Shown: positions 44,215-53,064 of the stretch, one piece after another
How the letters are laid out: the number at the start of each line of letters is the position of its first letter
How positions within the stretch are numbered: position 1 is the stretch's first letter
DNA from: Methylocapsa acidiphila B2
GTDB taxonomy: Bacteria; Pseudomonadota; Alphaproteobacteria; Rhizobiales; Beijerinckiaceae
Reading direction: 5' to 3'
NCBI RefSeq assembly: GCF_000427445.1
Contig: NZ_KE386496.1
Span: 62,001 to 126,000 of the forward strand
Length of the DNA stretch: 64,000 nucleotides
Program-made: the position numbers and the translations under genes
Notes under the pieces: model-generated
The model's database searches: none
The model's input: only the letters and a program-made list of their open reading frames with translations
Told to the model about the DNA's origin: nothing

Positions 44215-45330
44215 ATGGTCGGTTTGGTTCATGGCGCGGCGGCGCCCGGCGCGGCCTTACCGATTGACTCGCACGTTCAATATCGCGCTGTGGCGATCTG
44301 GCTCTGGAGCCTCGCGGCGCTCGTCTTTTTGATGGTTATAGTCGGCGGCGCGACCAGGCTGACGGAGTCGGGCCTGTCCATTACCGAGTGGAAGCCGTTA
44401 AGCGGCGTATTGCCGCCCTTGAGCGAAGCAGCGTGGCTGGCCGAATTCGAGAATTATAAAAAGATTCCGCAATATGCTCAGGTTTTTCCGGATATGGATC
44501 TGTCCGGCTTCAAGTTCATCTTTTTCTGGGAATGGAGCCATCGGCTTCTCGGGCGCTTGATCGGGGTCGCGACCGCTCTCCCCCTGGCCTTTTTTTGGGC
44601 GCGAGGGATGCTCCCCAAAGGCTTCAAGGCAAAGCTTCTCGGCGTTTTGGCGCTCGGCGCCCTGCAAGGATTCGTTGGCTGGTGGATGGTGAAATCCGGC
44701 CTCGTAGGTCGGATCGAGGTGGCTCAGGAACGGCTGGCCATTCATCTTCTTTTGGCGTCCGCGACCTTCGCCGCCCTGGTCTGGCTCGCGGCTTCTCTAA
44801 CACGAAGCGCCCGGGCAGGCTCTGAACGCCCTGCGCCGGGGCTGAGTTGGTTCGCGAACGGCTTTATCCTTTTGGTCTTGCTGCAGATCGGCCTCGGCGC
44901 TTTGGTCGCGGGACTGCGCGCCGGGCGGGCCTTTAACAGTTGGCCCTTGATCGACGGCGCTTTCATCCCGCCGCGCGAAAAATTGCTCCTCCTGGAGCCG
45001 ATCTGGCGGAATTTCGTCGACAATATGCTGCTGGTGCAGTTTCAGCACAGAATGGTCGCCTATGCGCTTCTCGCCGTCGCGCTCTTGCAGGCGCTCTATG
45101 TTTGGCGGCGCGCCGGATCGGGGCCCGACGCGCGCCGCGCTTTAATCCTCTTCGGCCTTGTCGGCGCGCAAATGGCGATTGGCGTCGCCACCCTCGTCCT
45201 CGCCGTCCCGCTCGCCGCGGGCCTTCTCCATCAGGCGTTCGCGATGATCGTTTTGGGCGCCGCCGTCATCCACGCCGAAGCGCTCTGTCGGCGGCGGAAG
45301 CCCGGCGAGGCCTATGCGAGCGCCGATTGA
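44215..45330 (+). CDS. ctaA: heme A synthase (COX15/CtaA)
   Basis: 371 residues with eight hydrophobic segments in two related halves. 'VGGATRLTESGLSITEWKPLSGVLPPL', 'EWSHRLLGRLIG', 'QERLAIHLLLA' and 'FQHRMVAYALLAVALLQ' carry the conserved His ligands. It oxidises the C8 methyl of heme O to the formyl of heme A for aa3-type cytochrome oxidase. The type without the Cys pair, usual in alphaproteobacteria and mitochondria. Confidence 0.96.
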   Translation: MVGLVHGAAAPGAALPIDSHVQYRAVAIWLWSLAALVFLMVIVGGATRLTESGLSITEWKPLSGVLPPLSEAAWLAEFENYKKIPQYAQVFPDMDLSGFKFIFFWEWSHRLLGRLIGVATALPLAFFWARGMLPKGFKAKLLGVLALGALQGFVGWWMVKSGLVGRIEVAQERLAIHLLLASATFAALVWLAASLTRSARAGSERPAPGLSWFANGFILLVLLQIGLGALVAGLRAGRAFNSWPLIDGAFIPPREKLLLLEPIWRNFVDNMLLVQFQHRMVAYALLAVALLQALYVWRRAGSGPDARRALILFGLVGAQMAIGVATLVLAVPLAAGLLHQAFAMIVLGAAVIHAEALCRRRKPGEAYASAD

Positions 45331-45373
45331 TCCTAGGCGAGCCTCTTTGGCTTCGTGGCCGATTTGGCCGGGC

Positions 45374-45784
45374 TTACTTGACCCGAACCCAGGTTTCGGA
45401 GCCGCAAAGGGTGCTATTGGGGACGCAGCCTTGGATTTGAAGAGCGCGCTCGCTTTGTAGCGAGACCTTGGCGCTATAAAATTGGCCGTCCTCGGCATTG
45501 TAGGTTGTCCCGGTCCAAAGATTATTTCCGGCCGGCCGCAGATTGATCAGAACTTCAATGCCAAGCACGGAACGGCTGCGTTTGGCGGGATCCGGATTTT
45601 TTTCGTCGCGGCCCGGAGCGGTCCGCGTCGTGGCGACGAAGCCGCAATATGCGCCGCCGCATTTGCGGATTTGCACGGTGGCATTGCCGTCCGCCACTCT
45701 CCACTCGCCTATCGGGTCGGCTTTCGCCAGGCCTGCGCCGAAGGCGGCGAAGGCGATCGCGCTCAGGATCAATCGACGTTGCAT
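45374..45784 (-). CDS. DUF2147 exported protein
   Basis: 136 residues. Signal peptide 'RRLILSAIAFAAFGAGLAKA'. The mature part 'DPIGEWRVADGNATVQIRKCGGAYCGFV' and the end 'LQIQGCVPNSTLCGSETWVRV' match the DUF2147 fold, a periplasmic beta-barrel of unknown function with four Cys that probably form disulfides. GGAGGACCC precedes ATG 45784; the longer upstream frame is rejected. Convergent with ctaA. Confidence 0.85.
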   Translation of the reverse strand: MQRRLILSAIAFAAFGAGLAKADPIGEWRVADGNATVQIRKCGGAYCGFVATTRTAPGRDEKNPDPAKRSRSVLGIEVLINLRPAGNNLWTGTTYNAEDGQFYSAKVSLQSERALQIQGCVPNSTLCGSETWVRVK

Positions 45785-45897
45785 GGGTCCTCCGTATTCT
45801 TTCGATGGTTCAAGACGCGCCTCAGCGCCCACAACGGCGCGCGTTCCAGCGCAAGGGTGTAGCTTTGGAAATGAGTTTCGTGAAGTCAAACTGCAGC

Positions 45898-46578
45898 TCA
45901 AGGCAGCGCGGCGTCGCTCAAATCTGCGTTCGTCGCGCGCGCGACGAGAGATTGGCGCGCACGCGACTTTGCCGTGAGAGCTTCGGCCGACTTCGGCGAC
46001 GGAGATCTTTCCGCATGCGCCGGGAGGGGCCTCATTCTCTCTCCGCCTTTGGCGCCGGGAGCGGTGACGAGGAAATCCGCGAGATCGGAGGCGCCTTTGG
46101 CGACAACATAGTTGACGGCGGCGTCGTCGAGCGCGCTCCAGGGGTCCAGGTCCGTCGCGATCCCCTTTGCGAGAAGGCCGTCTTCAAGCCTGAACGCGCG
46201 CTTTTTCGCGGAATCGAAAACGTCGAATACGATCGTGACTTCAACTCCCGACGGACTCTGCGCGGCGTTGAGGTAGCCGCGCATGAGATAGTCGGCGTTT
46301 TTGACGTCGGACAGCGCGATGTCGCGTAGAGCCGCTTCTTCAGCAAAGGCCTTTTTCACGTGGTCCGCGACAGGCTCAGGAACGCCGCTCACGCTGACCA
46401 AGACGATGCTGGCGCTCCGCGCCTTGAGGCCCTCGGGCCGCTGCTGCGAAGCGACCTGAACTGACGGCGCGGCGAACGCATCGACGCCGACGACGAGACT
46501 CGCCGCAACTAAGGCCACGAACGCTGCTTTGGCGAGGGATTTCGTTGGAGATCCGCGTAGGCTGTCTGATCGAACCAT
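45898..46578 (-). CDS. exported hypothetical protein
   Basis: 226 residues. Basic N-terminus and 'AAFVALVAASLVVGVDAFA' signal peptide. The mature part has 'DADYLMRGYLNA'-style and 'VEVTIVFDVFDSAKKRAFRLEDG' strands that recall outer-membrane-associated lipoprotein-like domains, with an Ala-rich basic C-terminal tail. No Cys for lipidation. AGGGGAGAG precedes the ATG. Function unknown. Confidence 0.6.
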   Translation of the reverse strand: MVRSDSLRGSPTKSLAKAAFVALVAASLVVGVDAFAAPSVQVASQQRPEGLKARSASIVLVSVSGVPEPVADHVKKAFAEEAALRDIALSDVKNADYLMRGYLNAAQSPSGVEVTIVFDVFDSAKKRAFRLEDGLLAKGIATDLDPWSALDDAAVNYVVAKGASDLADFLVTAPGAKGGERMRPLPAHAERSPSPKSAEALTAKSRARQSLVARATNADLSDAALP

Positions 46579-47290
46579 GGCTCTCTCCCCTCTGCGGCTA
46601 TGCCAAGTCTCTTCTTGGGTCTACGGACGGACCAAGTCCCTGGGGGCGACTCCGCGGCGGCGCTGCGCCGGCGCGCGGAGTTAGAACATGCTCCGGCTTT
46701 TTGATCTGGAGCGAGCTCTTATCAGTCGTATGGTTTCGTCCAATTCGAACGCGCTTTAGAGCCACGTCTCAGGTTTCGACACGTAAACGGAAACTTAAGA
46801 GACGTCCATAGCGGCCGGGATGCGGCTAAGCCGCTTGATGGCGTCGGCGGGCGGATAAAAGCCGCGGCTTGTTCTCGGCTGCCCGCCAAACGAGCTTTTC
46901 CTTATTCGTTCGGCCCCTTCATAAGGCCGATTCATAAACTGAATAAACTACTGATATTAAATAGAAAAAACTTGTTTTGTCGAATCTCGCGCCGAGCGTC
47001 GGACGGTTGCTTTGGCTTCGCGTAGGCGGCGTCGACAGAAATGCAACAGTCGCTGGAAAACGACTTGAATACCCGCGCGGGCGCGCGGATGACGCCCCGA
47101 GCAGCGTTGTTTCGATCTTTAAGGCGCGTATGAGGAATAGACGAGGCTCGTCGAAGCGACCGGCGTCTCGCCTTGCGCGGCGTTTGGGCGCCACGGTTCG
47201 GTAAGCGCGCCTGAGGCCGCGCGCCTTATGTTAGGGGGCAAGCGGCGCAGGCGCCAACGGCGAGCCTGCGCGCGGCGTTGCGACCTGAGC
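46579..47290. other. 712-base gap with a repeat copy
   Basis: It holds repeat copy B (46681-46762), a low-GC patch at 46920-46980 and no convincing gene. Frames at 46919-47194 (minus) and 46977-47204 (plus) overlap each other and resemble nothing known. Confidence 0.4.
46681..46762. repeat. dispersed hairpin repeat, copy B (diverged)
   Basis: Starts TTAGAACATGCTCC and ends CGAACGCGCTTTAGAGC, the two ends seen in copies C and D. The internal stems are decayed. Confidence 0.6.
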
Positions 47291-47590
47291 CTATCTCACA
47301 TGTAGCGAACGCGAGCCTGCCGATTGTGACGAAGGCGCGAGCGACTTACGGATCGCCTGCGACACCGACGCGACAGTGGTTGAGAACATGCCGACGAAGT
47401 AACCGAACTGAAGCCCGGTCACCAACAGGACAATGTCCAGGAAGAGTTGCATAGGGCTTTGCGCGCTGGAAGTCGGAGCGGCCAAGAGCAAGGCGACCGC
47501 GAGCCCGCATGTAGGTATCAAAATCAATACCTTGAAACTGCGCCCGAGGACTGTCCCGAACAGCAGGCCTCCAATGAAAAGAACACCCAT
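47291..47590 (-). CDS. small membrane protein
   Basis: 99 residues. 'MGVLFIGGLLFGTVLGRSFKVLILIPTCGLAVALLLA' gives one or two membrane helices, and 'LFLDIVLLVTGLQFGYFVGM' another. GGGAGGGATCGAT precedes ATG 47590, so that start is preferred over 47611. It resembles a small membrane protein family common in Bradyrhizobium-type genomes; no function known. Confidence 0.65.
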   Translation of the reverse strand: MGVLFIGGLLFGTVLGRSFKVLILIPTCGLAVALLLAAPTSSAQSPMQLFLDIVLLVTGLQFGYFVGMFSTTVASVSQAIRKSLAPSSQSAGSRSLHVR

Positions 47591-47661
47591 ATCGATCCCT
47601 CCCAAGATCACAGAGCTTACCTTGCTTTTTCTTGCCGCTTGCTTTTTTTATTTATTAGAAT

Positions 47662-48294
47662 TTAGCGCGAGTTCTTGTTTTCTACTATTGGGTCTGAAGC
47701 GCATTCGCCTATCAGGGACGCGACCGCCGAAGTTAAACCGGACAATTCGACGACCCCGTGAATCGGCGCGGCTCCGTCGTCGATATTGATTTCCAACGCC
47801 TCCGAGTTACGCCATGGACCCGTCGCCAATTTTGCGCCGTCCACCGGCAGGCGGACGCCGACGCCCGTCGGAATGACGACTCCTTCAAGGTATGACTCTT
47901 GTTCGTTCGCGCGCAAGGTGATTTTCGGTCGCGCATGCGGTGGAAATGGCTCGACCACAATGATGATGGCCTCGACCCCGTGTTCAGCGCAGCGCAGCAT
48001 AAGTCCGGCGAGACGCGGGTCGGAGCGCGTGAGCGCCGCGACGCGCAATATGGCCGCGAATTCCTTCCCGCCGGAAGCGCCGGGATTGCGAACGCGGCGC
48101 CAGGAATCGGCGGCGGACGAGTCGGTTGCTTGCGCCGCCGCAAATATTCGCGTGGAGGCTGACGGCTCATCATGTTGCATCGCAGTATAGACGAGTGCGG
48201 CGCACAAGCTCTGGCGCGGGTCGCAGAGATACAGGCACAGGCTAAGTAGGAGAAGAAAAAGGATGCGACAAAGCATGGGCGCGAACTGGTTCAT
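47662..48294 (-). CDS. exported hypothetical protein
   Basis: 210 residues. N-terminal 'MLCRILFLLLLSLCLYLC' is a signal peptide or anchor. 'RVRNPGASGGKEFAAILRVAALTRSDPRLAGLMLRC' and 'VRLPVDGAKLATGPWRNSEALEINIDDG' look like a beta-sandwich periplasmic domain. The start could also be ATG 48276. No family recognised with certainty. Confidence 0.55.
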   Translation of the reverse strand: MNQFAPMLCRILFLLLLSLCLYLCDPRQSLCAALVYTAMQHDEPSASTRIFAAAQATDSSAADSWRRVRNPGASGGKEFAAILRVAALTRSDPRLAGLMLRCAEHGVEAIIIVVEPFPPHARPKITLRANEQESYLEGVVIPTGVGVRLPVDGAKLATGPWRNSEALEINIDDGAAPIHGVVELSGLTSAVASLIGECASDPIVENKNSR

Positions 48295-48695
48295 TGCGCT
48301 TCAACATAACGCAACAAATGTCCGCTGGCGTTCCGCACGCGCCGCCTCGATGTTGAATTTCGCGGGCTGTGTCAAAAATAGCGCGCGAAAGGTCTGTCAA
48401 ACAGGACCAACATCCGTTGAACTCGGCCGTGATGATTTTGGATTGAAGTAATTTGAAATCGCAAACCCGTTCGCGCCGTCGAGACCATGCGACAAAGAAT
48501 CGCGGGCGGCGCATGGTGGGCGGGTCGGTTCAAGAACGCCGCCGGCCGCGTCGCGGCGCGACATGCGTTCAAGACAATCGGCGCACGATCGTCTCGAGCA
48601 CGCATGCGCCGTCGCGTATTTCGGTGCATCGCCGCCGCGGAAATGGGCGGCGGCGAAAACGTCCTATTGAAGACTCTGGAACGTCGTGCGGAGGA
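48295..48695. other. 401-base gap, possible IS-end remnant
   Basis: No supported gene. Bases 48381-48402 read GGTCTGTCAAACAGGACC-like sequence, similar to the terminal repeat of the IS at 12208-13058 (GTCAA-CAGGACC). With GGCTGTGTCAAAAATAG at about 48363-48379 it may be the leftover end of a related element. Confidence 0.3.
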
Positions 48696-49691
48696 TCAGA
48701 GTCCGTCAAACAGGGCGGTGGAGAGATAGCGCTCGGCGAAGGATGGAATGATCAGAACGATATTCTTGCCGGAGAACTCTGGCCTTAGTCCGATCTCGAT
48801 TGCGGCGGCGACCGCCGCGCCAGATGAAATGCCGACCGGAATGCCCTCAAGGCGGGCGATGAGCCTCGCGGTGTCGAAGGCGGTCTGATTGCCTACGGCG
48901 ACGACCTCGTCGATCAGCGAGCGGTCCAGGATCGCCGGCACGAATCCCGCGCCTATGCCCTGGATCTTGTGCGGTCCGGGCTGGCCGCCTGACAGCACCG
49001 GCGAATCCTCCGGCTCCACGGCGACGATGCGCAATCCGGGACGGCGCGGCTTCAAGACCTGCGCGACTCCGGTGATGGTGCCGCCGGTGCCGACGCCCGA
49101 AACGAAAGCGTCGATCTGTCCATCCGTGTCGTTCCAGATCTCCTCGGCGGTGGTGAGCCGATGGATTTCCGGATTGGCCGGATTTTCGAATTGCTTCGGG
49201 ATCACGGCGTCCGGAGTCGATTCCGCGAGTTCCTGCGCCTTCGCGATCGCGCCCTTCATTCCCTGCGGGGCCGGCGTGAGGATGAGCTCGGCCCCGAGGA
49301 GGGCCAACATCTTGCGGCGCTCGATCGACATCGATTCCGGCATGACCAGAATCAGCTTATAGCCGCGCGCCGCGGCGACGAAGGCGAGCGCGATGCCGGT
49401 ATTGCCCGAGGTCGGCTCAATCAGCGTCGTCTTGCCGGGCGTGATCTTGCCGGCGGCTTCCATGACGTTGATCATGTGCGCGCCGATCCGATCCTTCACG
49501 CTCGCAATCGGATTGAAGAATTCGAGCTTGGCGAGGAGATTGGCCTTGACGCCTTTTTCCTTGGCGATCTTGCTCAGCCGAACGAGCGGCGTGTTTCCGA
49601 TCGTCTCCGTGATTGAATCATAGATCCGGCCGCGTCCAGGCGCTGGCGCGGTGTCGGGGCTTTCGGCCTTGGTAGCGGCGGTCTGCGCCAT
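48696..49691 (-). CDS. cysK: cysteine synthase A (O-acetylserine thiol-lyase)
   Basis: 331 residues. PLP fold type II with the Schiff-base Lys in '[15 protein letters not shown]' (about residue 67), the '[20 protein letters not shown]' substrate loop and '[16 protein letters not shown]' phosphate-binding loop. Cytosolic; makes cysteine from O-acetylserine and sulfide. The N-terminal 20 residues are an Ala-rich extension. It lies in a sulfur-metabolism stretch with a peroxiredoxin and metY on the same strand. Confidence 0.95.
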   Translation of the reverse strand: MAQTAATKAESPDTAPAPGRGRIYDSITETIGNTPLVRLSKIAKEKGVKANLLAKLEFFNPIASVKDRIGAHMINVMEAAGKITPGKTTLIEPTSGNTGIALAFVAAARGYKLILVMPESMSIERRKMLALLGAELILTPAPQGMKGAIAKAQELAESTPDAVIPKQFENPANPEIHRLTTAEEIWNDTDGQIDAFVSGVGTGGTITGVAQVLKPRRPGLRIVAVEPEDSPVLSGGQPGPHKIQGIGAGFVPAILDRSLIDEVVAVGNQTAFDTARLIARLEGIPVGISSGAAVAAAIEIGLRPEFSGKNIVLIIPSFAERYLSTALFDGL

Positions 49692-50004
49692 CGGTCATGC
49701 TCCAAACGAGGCTGCAGGCGGGACGCCCGCAACAGAAATAATCGCCCGGTGGAAAATCGCCGCCTTAGAGCATGTTCCAAAGTCGATCGGTTTCGTTTCG
49801 ACCTTCAAACGCCGGATAGATCCGACATCTCACGGGAATATGTTCCAACTTTCCAATCTGAACGCGCTCTAGCAAACAGCCGTAGACGCTTCGCCACTCG
49901 GACATATTCATATCGCTCAGCGCGAAGGTCCGATCAAGGCGAACCTCTGCGCCGGCCGCTGCGCGCGAACGCCGCCGTCCGGCGCTCTTGGCGCGCCTAA
50001 TGAC
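49692..50004. other. 313-base gap with a repeat copy
   Basis: Separates cysK from the upstream peroxiredoxin gene. Most of it is repeat copy C (49766-49872). No gene is supported. Confidence 0.45.
49766..49872. repeat. dispersed hairpin repeat, copy C
   Basis: TAGAGCATGTTCC at 49766-49778, internal AATATGTTCC, and the end CTGAACGCGCTCTAG at 49858-49872. The ends match copy D exactly (TAGAGCATGTTCC ... AACGCGCTCTAG). Confidence 0.7.
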
Positions 50005-50640
50005 TCAGTCGCGCGGTTGAGGGACGATGCGCAGATAGGGGCGCGGAGCGGTCCAGCCGCTCGGATATTTCTTTTTGGCCTCTTCATCCGACACCGAGGG
50101 GACGATGATCACGTCCTCGCCGCTCTTCCAATTCACAGGCGTCGCGACCTGATGTTTCGAGGTGAGCTGCAAGGAGTCGATCACGCGCAGCACTTCGTCG
50201 AAATTTCGGCCGGTGCTCGCCGGATAGGTCAAGGTCAGCTTTATCTTCTTGTCGGGGCCGATGATGAAGACCGAACGGACGGTCAGCGTGTCGCTCGCAT
50301 TCGGGTGGATCATGCCGTAGAGATTGGCGACCGTCCGGTCGGGGTCCGCGATCAAGGGGAAGTTCAGCGCGTGGCCTTGCGTCTCCTTGATGTCATTGGC
50401 CCATTGCTCGTGGCTCGCGAGCTGATCGACGCTGAGGCCGATCACTTTGACGTTGCGCTTGTCGAACTCGGGTTTCAGCTTGGCCGTGTAGCCGAGTTCA
50501 GTAGTGCAGATCGGGGTGAAGTTCTTTGGATGCGAAAAGAGAACCGCCCAGGAATCCCCGATCCATTCATGGAAGCGAATATGGCCTTCGGTCGTATCCG
50601 CTTCGAAATCGGGGGCGACGTCGCCAAGTTGAAGCGCCAT
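50005..50640 (-). CDS. 1-Cys peroxiredoxin (Prx6 type)
   Basis: 211 residues. Peroxidatic Cys in 'SHPKNFTPICTTELGY' (P-x3-T-x2-C, about 41-48), catalytic Arg in 'TVRSVFIIGP', and the long C-terminal dimer domain of Prx6 ('VATPVNWKSGEDVIIVPSVSDEEAKKKYPSGW'). Cytosolic hydroperoxide reductase. A good TTGACA promoter lies about 105-135 bases upstream. Convincing throughout. Confidence 0.95.
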   Translation of the reverse strand: MALQLGDVAPDFEADTTEGHIRFHEWIGDSWAVLFSHPKNFTPICTTELGYTAKLKPEFDKRNVKVIGLSVDQLASHEQWANDIKETQGHALNFPLIADPDRTVANLYGMIHPNASDTLTVRSVFIIGPDKKIKLTLTYPASTGRNFDEVLRVIDSLQLTSKHQVATPVNWKSGEDVIIVPSVSDEEAKKKYPSGWTAPRPYLRIVPQPRD

Positions 50641-50745
50641 TTCTCATACTCCGACTTTGCTCTGCTGGAGGGTTCCCAGGCTGAGCGTTCCGCGGTCGGC
50701 CTGTCGCGCCAAGCCTTGCGCGCGATCCCGAACGCTCTCCATTGA

Positions 50746-50773
50746 AGGATATTAAGTCTAGGATCTATGTCAA
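50746..50773 (-). promoter_or_regulatory. peroxiredoxin promoter
   Basis: On the minus strand TTGACA (50773-50768), 16-base spacer, TATCCT (50751-50746), in an AT-rich patch within otherwise GC-rich sequence, upstream of the peroxiredoxin start at 50640. Confidence 0.6.
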
Positions 50774-50864
50774 TAAATAAACCGCAATCTTTAGAACGAT
50801 TCCATGCCCATGCTTGGGCGCCGCGCCTCGGTCAGGCCGCCTGAGCTTTCTGCTCGTCCTGGCG

Positions 50865-52178
50865 TCATGCGGCGCGCGCCGGCGCGGCGGCGGCGCTTAG
50901 GCTTTGGTCGAGATCGGCTAGAATGTCGTCGATGTGCTCAATGCCGACCGAGAGACGGACGTAACTTTCGGAGACTCCGGTGGCCAGCTGCTCCTCGGGC
51001 GTCAGCTGAGAATGGGTCGTGGTCGCTGGATGGATGGCGAGGCTGCGCGAATCCCCGATATTGGCGACATGGTAGAAGAGCTCGAGATGGTCGATGAACT
51101 TTCGACCGGATTCGGCGCCGCCGCGAAGCTCGAAGCCGACGAGTCCGCCATAGCCTCCGACGAGATATTTGTCGGCGCGTTCGCGCGCCGCGCCGGTCTG
51201 CAGGGACGGATAGATCACCGTTGAGACTTCGGGCTTTTTCAAGAGATAGTTGGCGACCGTCTCGGCGTTCTTGCTATGGCGCTCGATCCGCAAGGCGAGG
51301 GACTCGACGCCTTGGAGAATAAGGAATGCGTTGAACGGCGAGAGCGCCGCGCCGAGATCGCGCAACAGCGTGGTGCGCGCCTTGATGATATAGGCGACCG
51401 GCCCGAGCGGCTTGACCGCCTCGGTCCAGACCGCGCCATGATAGCTCGGGTCCGGCGTGTTCAAGGCGGGTTGGCGCTCCTTGAAGCCCTCCCAGTCGAA
51501 ATTGCCTCCATCGACGATCAGGCCGCCGATTGAATTGCCGTGTCCGCCGAGATATTTCGTGGCCGAATAGACGACGATCGCCGCGCCGTGCTCGAGCGGC
51601 CGGCAAAGGACCGGCGCGGCCGTGTTGTCGACGATAAGAGGAATGCCGAAGGATCGTCCGATGGCGGCGACCTCGGCGATTGGAAAGACAATGAGCTTGG
51701 GATTGGGAAGAGTCTCGGCATAATAGGCGCGGGTGCGAGCATCGGTCGCGCGGCGGAAATTCTCGGGATCGCTCGGGTCGACGAAGCGGACCTCGATTCC
51801 CTGATCCTTCAATGTATTGGCGAAGAGATTCCAGGTGCCGCCGTAGAGATCCGTGGAGCTGACGATATTGTCGCCGGCGCGGGCGAGATTTTGCACCGAA
51901 AAGGCGGAGGCGGCCTGCCCCGAGGCCAAAGCGAGGGCGGCGACGCCGCCCTCCAGCGCGGCGATGCGCTTTTCGAGCACGTCGACCGTTGGATTGCCGA
52001 TGCGCGTGTAGATGTTGCCGAGCTCCTTCAGTGCGAAGAGATCGGCGGCGTGCTGCGTGTCGTGAAATTGGTAGGATGTCGTCTGATAGATCGGCACGGC
52101 GACCGCGCCCGTGGTTGGATCGGCGCGCCAGCCGGCGTGGAGGGCGAGCGTTTCCGGTTTTTTTGATTGGGGCGCCAT
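50865..52178 (-). CDS. metY: O-acetylhomoserine sulfhydrylase family (MetY)
   Basis: 437 residues. Cys/Met-metabolism PLP enzyme: 'ALHAGWRADPTTGAVAVPIYQTTSYQF' start, 'YTRIGNPTVDVLEKRIAALEGG', PLP Lys in 'VYSATKYLGGHGNSIGG' and 'IGDSRSLAIHPATTTHSQL' end. It makes homocysteine from O-acetylhomoserine and sulfide. ATG 52178 is preferred because GAGGAGGACTC precedes it. Residue length and motif set favour MetY over the shorter cystathionine enzymes. Confidence 0.93.
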   Translation of the reverse strand: MAPQSKKPETLALHAGWRADPTTGAVAVPIYQTTSYQFHDTQHAADLFALKELGNIYTRIGNPTVDVLEKRIAALEGGVAALALASGQAASAFSVQNLARAGDNIVSSTDLYGGTWNLFANTLKDQGIEVRFVDPSDPENFRRATDARTRAYYAETLPNPKLIVFPIAEVAAIGRSFGIPLIVDNTAAPVLCRPLEHGAAIVVYSATKYLGGHGNSIGGLIVDGGNFDWEGFKERQPALNTPDPSYHGAVWTEAVKPLGPVAYIIKARTTLLRDLGAALSPFNAFLILQGVESLALRIERHSKNAETVANYLLKKPEVSTVIYPSLQTGAARERADKYLVGGYGGLVGFELRGGAESGRKFIDHLELFYHVANIGDSRSLAIHPATTTHSQLTPEEQLATGVSESYVRLSVGIEHIDDILADLDQSLSAAAAPARAA

Positions 52179-52282
52179 GAGAGTCCTCCTCGAGATCAAG
52201 CGAATTCGTTCGACGATGTTTCTGATCCGCTCGACACGCTCGCGATCGCGGTTCGCCGGGCGGGGCCGCCGAGACATATATT

Positions 52283-52316
52283 CTAGTTATTCCCTAAATT
52301 AAATAGAGATAACTAT
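52283..52316 (-). promoter_or_regulatory. AT-rich element upstream of metY
   Basis: Low-GC stretch between the ATC-hydrolase-like gene and metY with inverted arms AGTTAT/ATAACT about 18 bases apart and TATA-rich sequence after it. A promoter or repressor site for metY is plausible. No SAM-riboswitch core sequence was found in the 104-base leader. Confidence 0.4.
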
Positions 52317-52825
52317 CCGTCGCGCCCGGGCTCGTCATCGGGCGCCGGGCCGGTCTCGATCGCGTAACGAAAATCGCAATGATCGGCGCCCTCCATGATG
52401 GTTTGGGTCCGGGTCAGGCGGATCATCGGATTAAAGCCGATGCAAAAGGCCTTGTCGCGATTGCACGACAGCACCGCGCCGAGATCAGCGACTCCGAGCG
52501 CGCGATACATGTCCGCGTAGCGGCACCTCAACACGTCGAATTCGAGACGGTCGGCCTCGCGCAGCTTGAGATCGATCGTAAGGGCGTCGCCCTCCGCCCA
52601 GGCGCTCAATATGTCGGCATAGGCAAGAAGGTCGGGAAAGCCGTTGTTCGGGCCATCGCGCCGCTGCGCCGCGAAAGTTTCGCCGGCTTTCTCGGCGAGC
52701 CCAATGACGGCCCGCACCAGGATCGCGATGGCGCGCTCCCGCCCGACATCCTCGGTGAGCGATTCGAGAATGCTCTTGGCGAATTCCGCCTCGATGCGTC
52801 GACGCTCGAGCAGGCTTTGGGTCAT
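52313..52825 (-). CDS. L-2-amino-thiazoline-4-carboxylate hydrolase family protein
   Basis: 170 residues. 'LEFDVLRCRYADMYRALGVADLGAVLSCNRDKAFCIGFNPMIRLTRTQTIMEGADHCDFRY' is the family signature, with several conserved Cys and Asp/Asn residues. The named enzyme opens a thiazoline ring on the way to L-cysteine in Pseudomonas; most homologues are untested. Its place just upstream of metY on the same strand fits sulfur metabolism. Confidence 0.82.
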   Translation of the reverse strand: MTQSLLERRRIEAEFAKSILESLTEDVGRERAIAILVRAVIGLAEKAGETFAAQRRDGPNNGFPDLLAYADILSAWAEGDALTIDLKLREADRLEFDVLRCRYADMYRALGVADLGAVLSCNRDKAFCIGFNPMIRLTRTQTIMEGADHCDFRYAIETGPAPDDEPGRDG

Positions 52826-53064
52826 TCGCGTTAGGAGCTCGAGCAGGCAGTTAGAGCATGTTCCGAGAAGTTTGATCGACTTTTTCGATCAGAACATGCT
52901 TCGACTTTTCGATCAGGAGCGCGCCCTTGTCGATTGGACGATTCCATCCAATCGGAACGCGCTCTAGATCTCGAGGCACCGAGAATGTCGCAGCTCTCGA
53001 GGCCGGTCAAGCCGGCCTGTGCTTCGGCGGCGCCCAGCTCTCATGAGTGGGCAAGCGAGATCTC
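52826..53064. other. gap filled by a repeat copy
   Basis: Between the lytic transglycosylase end (53065) and the ATC-hydrolase-like start (52825). Dominated by repeat copy D; no gene. Confidence 0.4.
52853..52966. repeat. dispersed hairpin repeat, copy D (best preserved)
   Basis: First hairpin: AGCATGTTC (52855-52863) with GAACATGCT (52892-52900) and an inner GATCGA/TCGATC stem. Second hairpin: GAGCGCG (52917-52923) with CGCGCTC (52958-52964) enclosing CGATTGGA (52931-52938) / TCCAATCG (52947-52954). The whole unit is about 114 bases and is bounded by TAGAGC and GCTCTA. Confidence 0.8.

Noticed and set aside
52179-52312. SAM riboswitch upstream of metY
   Set aside because: No SAM-II or SAM-V core sequence or pseudoknot could be drawn in the leader.
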